The position numbers and the translations under genes were made by a program. Positions 38,150 through 45,419 of a DNA stretch of 52,133 nucleotides are shown here, one piece after another (positions within the stretch are counted from its first letter, which is position 1; every line of letters starts with the position of its first letter). The notes under the pieces are model-generated. The model worked only from the letters and a program-made list of their open reading frames with translations. It was not told the origin of the DNA and did not search any database. The stretch comes from Saprospiraceae bacterium (GTDB lineage Bacteria; Bacteroidota; Bacteroidia; Chitinophagales; Saprospiraceae), in the NCBI GenBank assembly GCA_020628855.1, contig JAHDEL010000018.1, positions 1-52,133 on the forward strand, in the 5' to 3' direction.

Positions 38150-38557
38150 TTAAGGAAGTTTCTTCAATTCGCTATGCAAGCTATATAACACCTCCTTACT
38201 CAATGGTTTATTGATGAGTTTATAAACCAACTCCATACTTTGAGCTTTTTGGTGATCTTTATTGAGCAGAGAAGTCGTCAGCATCACAATAACTGGAGAA
38301 GGGAATATATCGAGATCAGCATATTTGTCTAAAAATTCCCATCCAGTTATTTCAGGCATATTGATATCAAGAAAAATTGCATCAGGCAAAGTTGGATTAT
38401 CTAGTTTGCTTAATTCTTCAAAATAATTCAGGGCCTCAATTGGTGAAGAAAAGAATAGAGACTCTTCAGTTATATCTGCTTTCTTTGTAATGATTTTATG
38501 AAAGACGTTGGTAGGTTTGTCGTCATCTATAAAGACTAGCAATCGGAATTTTTCCAT
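38150..38557 (-). CDS. Single-domain response regulator
   Basis: A 135-residue CheY-like receiver with no output domain. The acidic cluster is Asp11-Asp13, the phosphorylation site Asp64 in IFLDINMPE, the conserved Thr is in VMLTTS and the Lys in NKPLS. It closely resembles the Rcp1-like receivers found beside histidine kinases in Bacteroidota. It is the first gene of the operon with the histidine kinase, so it probably receives phosphate from it, or passes the signal by protein contact. Confidence 0.9.
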   Translation of the reverse strand: MEKFRLLVFIDDDKPTNVFHKIITKKADITEESLFFSSPIEALNYFEELSKLDNPTLPDAIFLDINMPEITGWEFLDKYADLDIFPSPVIVMLTTSLLNKDHQKAQSMELVYKLINKPLSKEVLYSLHSELKKLP

Positions 38558-38883
38558 GGATTAGTCAACTTAAATAATTTCAATAACCCCGAAAAACAAA
38601 CTATTAAATTGATTGAAAAGTTGCTTAATGATTTGTAGTAATACCGACTAGGTATGAGGAATATTGATAATGCTCTTACGATTTATTTACGGTTGACAAT
38701 AATACAAAGCATTTTTCAAAGTGGATGAAAGTATATATGAGTTATTATGCTTCAATAACTATCCTCATAAATTATTTCAACTTTTTTTTTAAAACCATGC
38801 AACCCTAGAAAATCTGTTGTGTCATTATTACAAATGACTTAAACATCAGACCTTTAGCAAACATATTATCAAAACAACATACT
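38558..38883. other. 326-base divergent intergenic region
   Basis: This lies between the response regulator and the ECF sigma operon, which diverge. I see no gene. An inverted repeat GTCATT-N6-AATGAC is at 38821-38838, 46 bases before the sigma start, and could be a regulatory site. A run of nine T is near 38782. No canonical TAnnTTTG box is evident for either gene. Confidence 0.5.
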
Positions 38884-39417
38884 GTGCAATTGTACCAACA
38901 CCAAGAATTCATTGAAGCTAGCAAAGCAGGTGATCGTCAAGCACAATATGAGTTGTACAACCTCTACGTTGATGCGATGTATTCGACATGCTTTAGAATG
39001 ATGTCAAGCCAACAAGACGCAGAAGATGTATTACAAGAAAGCTTTGTCTCAGCATTTTCTAAGTTGGAGCAATTCAAATATGAAAGCACTTTCGGTGCTT
39101 GGCTAAAAAGAATTGTTGTGAATACCTGCCTAAATGCGATCAGAAGCAAGAAAGCAATTTTCGTAGATTATGATCAAGTGCATCATGAGCAAGCCATTTA
39201 TGACAGTGCAGAAGCTGAGCAAAATTTAGATCTAACAAAAGTCAAGCAAGGTATTGCTATGCTTCCTGATGGTTACAGATATATCATCAATTTATACTTG
39301 ATTGAAGGCTATGATCACATTGAAATTGGAGAGATTATGAATATCTCTTCGGGGACATCGAAATCACAATACCATAGAGCTAAGAAAAAATTAATTGAAA
39401 TCCTCAAAACACTATAA
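38884..39417 (+). CDS. ECF RNA polymerase sigma factor
   Basis: A 177-residue sigma-70 family protein of the extracytoplasmic function type. Region 2 is seen from residue 13 (DRQAQYELYNLYVDAMYSTC) through QDAEDVLQESF and FGAWLKRIVVNTCLN. Region 4 follows with LPDGYRYIINLYLIEGYDHIEIGEIMNIS and SKSQYHRAKKKL, the DNA-binding helix-turn-helix. The start is GTG. Its TAA stop overlaps the ATG of the next gene (TAATG), so the membrane protein following it is co-translated and is the natural candidate for its anti-sigma factor. Probably controls envelope genes, including its own operon. Confidence 0.9.
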   Translation: MQLYQHQEFIEASKAGDRQAQYELYNLYVDAMYSTCFRMMSSQQDAEDVLQESFVSAFSKLEQFKYESTFGAWLKRIVVNTCLNAIRSKKAIFVDYDQVHHEQAIYDSAEAEQNLDLTKVKQGIAMLPDGYRYIINLYLIEGYDHIEIGEIMNISSGTSKSQYHRAKKKLIEILKTL

Positions 39418-39974
39418 TGGACGGATTCGAAAAAAACATACGAGATAACAAAGGCTTCTTCGATGAAAAAGCGCCGAATAAGTTGAAAATGTGGGACCAG
39501 ATTGAAGCTGATCTTAACAGAGGAGACCATAATCACGATGATGAATCAAATACAGGTTCAGCAGTTATGGGAATTCTACTCGCAGGGCTTGTCCTCATCG
39601 GACTTGTCCTTGGGGGCATTTACCTAGCTCAAAATGCTAATCAAGATGAGCAAGTCCTTATGGCAAATGCTAAGTCATCAGAATTAAATGATATAGATAC
39701 TTATTATACAAAACTGGTAAGTCATCAAATAGAAAAACTAGAAGCAAATGAAGCACTTTCATCAATCGAAAAAGAAGACTTTATGTCTTACATCGAAGAA
39801 TTAAATGCTGAGCAAACTATACTTAAACAAGAGCTTCAAAAAAATATCAACAACGCTGAAATCCTTGAAGCCATTATTGACAACTTTAATCAACAGGTCA
39901 AGCTTATAGAACAACTTCTAAATAGAATTAATCATGAAAAAAATATTGAAAATGAAACAGGCATATTTATCTAG
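39417..39974 (+). CDS. Probable anti-sigma factor, single-pass membrane protein
   Basis: A 185-residue protein with a cytoplasmic N-terminal part of about 45 residues, one transmembrane helix near 48-70 (VMGILLAGLVLIGLVLGGIYLA) and a charged, helical and probably coiled-coil extracytoplasmic domain. This layout and its overlap with the ECF sigma gene are those of anti-sigma factors. No zinc-finger (HxxxCxxC) motif is seen, and no named family is recognised, so the assignment rests on context and topology. The C-terminus overlaps the start of the DUF4097 gene by 41 bases. Confidence 0.65.
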   Translation: MDGFEKNIRDNKGFFDEKAPNKLKMWDQIEADLNRGDHNHDDESNTGSAVMGILLAGLVLIGLVLGGIYLAQNANQDEQVLMANAKSSELNDIDTYYTKLVSHQIEKLEANEALSSIEKEDFMSYIEELNAEQTILKQELQKNINNAEILEAIIDNFNQQVKLIEQLLNRINHEKNIENETGIFI

Positions 39975-41028
39975 TGTTATCCTATTATTAGGATTGAGCA
40001 CTTTGTCTGCTCAGTTTACTGCTGAGAAAGTAATAGCTGATTCTTTATCAGTCGATGATTTTGCTGAAGTCCGCATCGAAAATCAATATGGTAACATTGT
40101 TGTAACAACATGGGATCAACCAAAAATTGTCTACGAATTTGTAATCGATGTAGATAAAAAAGAAGTCGATGATGCTGAAGAACTTCTAGCAAGAATTGTG
40201 GATGATGTAGACAACTTTGGCAGACTGATCACAATCAAATCACAAATCAAAGAAAAAGAGGCTGGTTTCTTCGGTAGATTACTTTCAGACTTCAATATTG
40301 ACTTTGACAAATCTTCTTTGGATATCAATTTAGATATTACAGTTCCATCAGATGTAGAGCTCAATGTGGTCAATGCTTTTGGTGATGTGATCGTGCTCGA
40401 TTATTCTGGGAAACTTTCTTGCGAAGTCAAACATGGTGATATCAAAGTGTCTGACGGACTCAAAAGCTTGGATCTGACACACAGTTTTGGGGAAGCTACA
40501 CTAAACAATATAGGTCTTGCAAAACTCAATCTCAGAAATTCTGAACTCACTGCTGAGAAAGCTGATGACCTCCATCTTGATTCGCATGGTTCTGAAATAC
40601 AGATAAAAGAAATTGGTTATCTCAATATTGAGTCGAATAAAGATGAATTCAGAGCAGTTTCCATCGATAGAGTAAAAGGTCAAATGCGATTTGGAGATAT
40701 GAATTTTGATGCTGTCAATGAAGAAATCAATTTAGAACTCAGTGTGACAGACTTACGAGTGACAGAAATTCAAAGCCCAAATCCAAGAATATTTATTGAA
40801 CAGTCAAACTCAGATGTTGATCTTGGCATATCCAGTACTGGGTTTAATCTAAAAGCCACAATGAAAGAAGGTGTGCTAAGATTACCTGACTCAATGAAAA
40901 ATGTCCATTCAGAAACTATTGATAAAAAAGATAATATCAGAGTTGTTACAGGATCATATGGCTTAGCTGACAAAGGAGAGGTAGAGTTTAAAGGAAGAAG
41001 GGGCTACATCATTCTCAGAGATTTTTAA
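39934..41028 (+). CDS. DUF4097-like putative adhesin/beta-solenoid protein
   Basis: A 364-residue exported protein; a signal peptide ends near residue 26 (TLSAQFT). The mature part is repetitive beta structure with alternating short segments such as VRIENQYGNIVVTTWDQ, ELNVVNAFGDVIVLDYSG and HGDIKVSDGLKSLDL, the pattern of the DUF4097/putative auto-transporter adhesin group. The start may instead be the internal ATG at 39952. These proteins often follow ECF sigma/anti-sigma pairs in Bacteroidota, as here. Function unknown; an envelope-stress or surface role is inferred from the operon. Confidence 0.72.
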   Translation: MKKILKMKQAYLSSVILLLGLSTLSAQFTAEKVIADSLSVDDFAEVRIENQYGNIVVTTWDQPKIVYEFVIDVDKKEVDDAEELLARIVDDVDNFGRLITIKSQIKEKEAGFFGRLLSDFNIDFDKSSLDINLDITVPSDVELNVVNAFGDVIVLDYSGKLSCEVKHGDIKVSDGLKSLDLTHSFGEATLNNIGLAKLNLRNSELTAEKADDLHLDSHGSEIQIKEIGYLNIESNKDEFRAVSIDRVKGQMRFGDMNFDAVNEEINLELSVTDLRVTEIQSPNPRIFIEQSNSDVDLGISSTGFNLKATMKEGVLRLPDSMKNVHSETIDKKDNIRVVTGSYGLADKGEVEFKGRRGYIILRDF

Positions 41029-41051
41029 GAAAAACAGAACAAACTATAATT

Positions 41052-41750
41052 ATGAAAACTTTAAAAACATTAGTGCTCATACTTACTTGCCCAATCATGC
41101 TTATGGCTCAAGTAGAGGTTAATGAGGACAGAGTCGACTCTCATCAAGCTTACGAACAAAGAATGGAAACATTCAGTAAAAATGGTCAATCTCATGGAAT
41201 TTACTTTGGTATTGGAGGTGGCCAATCTCAAATCGGAAGACACTCAATAGGAACTTTCCATACTAGACTAGCTTATGTATCAAATCAGGCTTTCGAAATA
41301 GGACTCGAGGGACAATCACATCAAGGTATTATTACAAGATCTGGAGGACATAGCTTAGTCGCTGGAGGTTTTGGAGGATTCCATTTCAAAGCAATTTTCA
41401 GAGGAAATAAGAAGGTACATCTTGGTTTCCCAGTCTTTGCAGGATTTGGAGTCATGGGTGTTGGAGAAACCACTTCTGACAATTGGTGGGACGGAGTAGA
41501 TGCAGATATTGATGAGGTCGCACCAGCATTTGTCTTGGACCCAGGAATCAATATTGAATTGAATCTGAATAGGTTTATCGGAGTAGAATTTGGCGCCAAA
41601 TATCGATTTGCATCGACTTTTGATGAATCAGATTTTCTACTATCACAAATTGACGGGTGGATATTTAGTGGTACACTAAAGTTTGGGTTCTTCGACTTTG
41701 GAGGTAGAAAAAGAAAGACACAAGAAGTAGACTATTACAATGACTATTAA
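41052..41750 (+). CDS. Outer-membrane beta-barrel-like protein, hypothetical
   Basis: A 232-residue exported protein; signal peptide cleavage is near residue 19 (LMAQV). Glycine- and aromatic-rich alternating strands (GIYFGIGGGQSQIG, FEIGLEGQSHQG, KVHLGFPVFAGFGVMGVG, FIGVEFGAKYRFAS, GTLKFGFFDF) indicate a small outer-membrane barrel. A histidine-rich stretch occurs between residues 50 and 100. No specific family is recognised. It is the last gene of the sigma factor operon, 23 bases after the DUF4097 gene, and is followed by a strong terminator. Confidence 0.65.
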   Translation: MKTLKTLVLILTCPIMLMAQVEVNEDRVDSHQAYEQRMETFSKNGQSHGIYFGIGGGQSQIGRHSIGTFHTRLAYVSNQAFEIGLEGQSHQGIITRSGGHSLVAGGFGGFHFKAIFRGNKKVHLGFPVFAGFGVMGVGETTSDNWWDGVDADIDEVAPAFVLDPGINIELNLNRFIGVEFGAKYRFASTFDESDFLLSQIDGWIFSGTLKFGFFDFGGRKRKTQEVDYYNDY

Positions 41751-41799
41751 TCAAAAAGTTAACCAGAACAATATGAAAATTACCTAGTAAATGGTTAAC

Positions 41800-41831
41800 A
41801 AAGAGGCTCGCAAATGCGAGCCTCTTTTTAT
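41800..41831 (+). terminator. Terminator of the sigma factor operon
   Basis: Perfect 13-base arms, AAAGAGGCTCGCA (41800-41812) and its complement (41815-41827), followed by T-rich sequence. It acts best rightward; the left side lacks the T tract needed for the convergent TonB receptor gene. Confidence 0.85.
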
Positions 41832-44276
41832 TTAAAAATCAATCTTATAATAGAATAAAGGTAGTCTCCCCAACTGATATTCATCTACAACAGGTCCTTC
41901 TGGATGATCTGGAGAGTATGTCTTCTTCAAAATATTTCTTCTATCAAAAATATTGACTATATCAATAGCCAACTCATGCGTGATACTCTTTGCATTGAAC
42001 TTATAGGCAAGCCTGAGATCTTGTCGCATGTATGGATCAAACTTTAGTGTATTCACAGTTTCATCAAGATAGACAACCTCTTGCTGTCGTTGTGATTGTG
42101 TCAAATCCACTTCACCATACCACCCTCCTCCTACAAAAGTGGATTTAACTCCTAGATTTAAACTTTGCTTAGCATTGAATTCCCACTCTTTTGCAAATAG
42201 AATGTTAGCAGCATATCTGCCGTTAAACGAAGTGTTTCGCCAGATGTCTTCGAGTGTCTTATACTTTGCATCAAACAAGGATCCCGTGACTAAGAAGTAA
42301 TACCCTTTGGAAAAGAATCTTTCGAGCGTCAGTTCGACTCCATAATTTCTTCCATTGCCCCCAGTAGTCAATTCGCCAGGGAATAATCTTGAAAAACCAG
42401 AACCAGCATTAATTAATGAAAAGGAACTTCCATCCGCTCCAACTGGCAGATCATAGAGATGCTGGAAGTAGACTTCTGCCTTTAATCTACTCAGATTATT
42501 GAGCATCCTATCATAGGATGCAACCACATGTGCACTCTTAACAAGACCAATAGCATCTTTATTCTGAGCTATTGGATTACCTGAACTGTCTGATTGGCTA
42601 CCATAGTAATATAAATACGGAGATTGCATCTGAGAGTGCAGTCCCATCCCAAAGCCAAGCTTTTCATTCTCATTCAGAATATAAGACAGCCCTAATCTGG
42701 GTTCAAATGGAGAAAGACTTGAGTTGTTAATTCCATAATAGAGCGCTGTAATTCCAACAACCCCACTCAGCTTATCATTGAATCTATGCTTGTATTGAAT
42801 AAATGGCTGGAGAAGTGGCGCAGCTTCGTCAGCCAACCATCGCTTTCTCCATGGATCAAAGGACAGAGTATCGTTTATTGTTTCTGGCAATTGGACTACC
42901 CTTGCTTGATCATCATAATTCACATGAATGATATCTGCATTCAAGCCAACTTTTACGCTGCCTTTTTTACTGAGTTTCTTATTGTAATTTGCATAGAGCG
43001 AATATTTGTTCTCAGAAAAGATATAGTCTAGAATTGGTACTTTTTGATTGACCACAAAGCTTCCATTTTCTACATCTCTATCTATATATTCATGGAAGGC
43101 ATTGACAGAAGAATGAGAAGCTGCCAGAGTAATTCTGAAAAAACTGCTGGTGTTTAATGGTTGGGAGTATGTTAGTCCAATTGTCCCCATCTGCGAACCA
43201 AAATATTGATCCCTATCATTTGAACCGTATATCAAAGTCTCTGTACTCGGTGCTTCTGCATTACTAATCAAAATGTCTATATCACTTATGCCTCCAATAC
43301 CAAATAGTGCAATATTACCTCCATTCTTTCTCGGAAAATTTATTCTAAAAGAAGCATCTTGATACTTTGGAATAGCATCAGTTCCTACATCTATACCCAG
43401 CCCTTGAAAAAGCTGTAATGAAGAATAGCGGTATGTTGCGAGATAGGAAGCTTTATTCTTTTTAGATAATGGCCCTTCAGCCATCAACTCTGTCCCTAAA
43501 AACCCGAGTTGAGCACTAAATTCATGCTTTTCATTGTTGCCATTTCGCATTCTCAAATCAAAAACACCAGCGATACCATTCCCATATTCTGCAGGAAAAG
43601 CACCTGTGAAGAAATCCGAATTCTTCAGGAACTTGTTATTCAGTATCGTTACCGAGCCACCTCCAGTACCTGGGATCGAGAAGTGGTTAGGATTAGGGAT
43701 ATTGATACCTTCTAATCTCCAAAGAACCCCTGTCGGTGAATTGCCTCTAACGACTACATCATTGCGCGAATCATCACCTCCTTGAACACCTGCAAAATTA
43801 CTGGCCATACGTGCAGGTTCACCTCTTGACCCAGCGTATCTATTCGTTTCTTCTACAGAGAACTCTCTAGCACTTACAGTTGCCATTTCGTTCGTAACTT
43901 CTCCATTTCTTCTGGCTGTTATCACTACTTCCTCCATGGCAATGATTGCTTCTTCCATTTCTATACTTAGGATGGTTTCTTTACCTGAATTGACAATAAC
44001 ATCTTGTAGGATCACATCTTCATAACCTAGATATGAAAACAGCAAACTTTGCCTTCCTAAATCAACATTGTCGATTCGAAAACTGCCATCAATATCGCTT
44101 GTAGTCCCAATAGCATTAGCTTGGTTAGAAGTCAGTGCAATGTTGACCCCAATAAGAGGAAATTGAGACTCCTTATCGACAATAGTCCCTCTGATTACTT
44201 GTGTTACTTGACCAAATGCCATTGTATAATATGTGTTTAAAGTCAAGAAAAATAGAATTCTAAGTGCCAGATTCAT
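41832..44276 (-). CDS. TonB-dependent receptor with carboxypeptidase-like regulatory domain
   Basis: An 814-residue outer-membrane importer. Signal peptide (1-23) is followed by a carboxypeptidase-regulatory-like domain about 25-115 (IRGTIVDKESQFPLIGVNI, DIDGSFRIDNVDLG), a plug domain about 120-240 (RMASNFAGVQGGDDSRNDVVVRG) and a 22-stranded-type beta-barrel ending in the aromatic YYKIDF. The final phenylalanine is typical of barrels inserted by BAM. Substrate unknown; there is no SusD partner, so it is not an ordinary polysaccharide-utilisation receptor. It stands alone, convergent with the sigma operon. Confidence 0.88.
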   Translation of the reverse strand: MNLALRILFFLTLNTYYTMAFGQVTQVIRGTIVDKESQFPLIGVNIALTSNQANAIGTTSDIDGSFRIDNVDLGRQSLLFSYLGYEDVILQDVIVNSGKETILSIEMEEAIIAMEEVVITARRNGEVTNEMATVSAREFSVEETNRYAGSRGEPARMASNFAGVQGGDDSRNDVVVRGNSPTGVLWRLEGINIPNPNHFSIPGTGGGSVTILNNKFLKNSDFFTGAFPAEYGNGIAGVFDLRMRNGNNEKHEFSAQLGFLGTELMAEGPLSKKNKASYLATYRYSSLQLFQGLGIDVGTDAIPKYQDASFRINFPRKNGGNIALFGIGGISDIDILISNAEAPSTETLIYGSNDRDQYFGSQMGTIGLTYSQPLNTSSFFRITLAASHSSVNAFHEYIDRDVENGSFVVNQKVPILDYIFSENKYSLYANYNKKLSKKGSVKVGLNADIIHVNYDDQARVVQLPETINDTLSFDPWRKRWLADEAAPLLQPFIQYKHRFNDKLSGVVGITALYYGINNSSLSPFEPRLGLSYILNENEKLGFGMGLHSQMQSPYLYYYGSQSDSSGNPIAQNKDAIGLVKSAHVVASYDRMLNNLSRLKAEVYFQHLYDLPVGADGSSFSLINAGSGFSRLFPGELTTGGNGRNYGVELTLERFFSKGYYFLVTGSLFDAKYKTLEDIWRNTSFNGRYAANILFAKEWEFNAKQSLNLGVKSTFVGGGWYGEVDLTQSQRQQEVVYLDETVNTLKFDPYMRQDLRLAYKFNAKSITHELAIDIVNIFDRRNILKKTYSPDHPEGPVVDEYQLGRLPLFYYKIDF

Positions 44277-44622
44277 AACTCGAAAATTTGAAATTATTAA
44301 TTTATTGATAACACAACATTACGGCAGATGATTCTGATCAAGTGATTAATTAGTGAACGATGTATTAAATATTTTACAATATGTAGAATACCATTAGCTA
44401 CAGATGCATAGTATTTCCTTATTTAAAGAAAATACTATGATACATTTTTACAATATCATACATGATATTTGAAAAGGAAGCAATAAATATGAATAATGGT
44501 ACTTTTGAAAATCTATCAATGTATGGATAGGTAATATCGAAAAGAGAAATCAATTATGATACAGATAATTAAGGAAGAAGAGATATGATGGCAGATGTTT
44601 CTTATCAAATAAAAGAATAAGC
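44277..44622. other. Gene-free A/T-rich region upstream of the TonB receptor
   Basis: About 346 bases with no gene beyond 13-codon fragments. One inverted repeat, CATAGTATTT (44407-44416) and its complement (44430-44439), with a 13-base spacer, is present, as are two copies of TTTTACAATAT 58 bases apart. No clear TAnnTTTG box was found for the receptor gene. These repeats are candidates only. Confidence 0.4.
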
Positions 44623-44796
44623 ATGTTCAAAGGAGCTTTTATCGGCTTGGGTTCTTTTATCTTCTCTGAAATATTTTTTTTCGTTTGGTTCAGTGAACAC
44701 AGAAGTATTTTGTACAGTAAGGACTTTGCATATTTTCATGTTCTTTATCTACTAATACATATAATAATCTTTGCATTTTACTATAGAAAAAAATAA
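44623..44796 (+). CDS. Possible small membrane protein, 57 residues
   Basis: An ATG-initiated frame encodes 57 residues with two hydrophobic stretches, about residues 3-23 (GAFIGLGSFIFSEIFFFVW) and 38-54 (FHVLYLLIHIIIFAFYY), joined by a short charged loop and ending in Arg-Lys-Lys. The two-helix hairpin and the positive end are like genuine small membrane proteins. No family is recognised and the codon usage is A/T-biased like the surroundings, so chance cannot be excluded. Confidence 0.4.
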   Translation: MFKGAFIGLGSFIFSEIFFFVWFSEHRSILYSKDFAYFHVLYLLIHIIIFAFYYRKK

Positions 44797-44934
44797 TACT
44801 TACTTAATTCTAAATCCGACTAAATAGAAAATGGTCAAGCAAAAAATTGTTAGGCTATGCTTACTTGGATGAAGGATAATATTATATCAAAAGCTAAACT
44901 ATCTAAATAATCCTATTAGAGAATCTTTCTTGAC

Positions 44935-45348
44935 TTAGGCTTGGATCGAGACATTTTTAGCAAAAATGAAAGCCATCGATTTTGTCAGCATACCAGCAAG
45001 GATTCCATAAAGGCTTAATCTGCACAACGGACGCTCAATATTGACAGTCGGCAACTCGGTGAAAAAACTATAGATTAACACACAAGTTGCTAACCAAACA
45101 ATTGCAGATCCGATATAGTGAAGATAATTTACTAGAGATGACATAGAGTTAGTCCTCGCCATACCAAGCGCAAGATGAATCATAGCAAATAATAAAATAT
45201 AAATGTGCTCTGCTCGAAAGAGAACCCTACTTATCGGTTCCATGTCTTGAAGATGATTATAGTGATGGTGCATATATTGACCAGTCATCAAGAAAAGAAA
45301 GAAGAGCAAAAAACCGCCAACGAAATGGATCTGATGTATTCTTATCAT
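44935..45348 (-). CDS. Four-helix integral membrane protein, hypothetical
   Basis: The likely product is 137 residues starting MIRIHQIHFVGG. Four hydrophobic helices are at about 6-24, 48-64, 75-97 and 110-130. The frame stays open upstream to 45516, but that part would overlap the end of the next gene and a terminator, so the ATG at 45348 is preferred. It contains paired histidines (HIHH-type HHHYNH) near residues 27-32. No named family is recognised. It may have its own promoter or depend on read-through from the VIT-domain gene. Confidence 0.6.
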   Translation of the reverse strand: MIRIHQIHFVGGFLLFFLFLMTGQYMHHHYNHLQDMEPISRVLFRAEHIYILLFAMIHLALGMARTNSMSSLVNYLHYIGSAIVWLATCVLIYSFFTELPTVNIERPLCRLSLYGILAGMLTKSMAFIFAKNVSIQA

Positions 45349-45352
45349 AGAT

Positions 45353-45396
45353 TCAAAATAAAAAATTGCACTCAAATATTCTACTTGAGTGCAATT
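45353..45396 (-). terminator. Terminator of the VIT-domain gene
   Basis: Twelve-base arms at 45364-45375 and 45385-45396 (core TTGCACTCAA/TTGAGTGCAA) with a 9-base loop. Read leftward, the stem is followed by TTTTTTATTTT. It lies 24 bases after the VIT gene's stop and marks the boundary to the small membrane protein gene. Confidence 0.85.
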
Positions 45397-45419
45397 AAAG
45401 TACTGAGTGAGATACCTTC

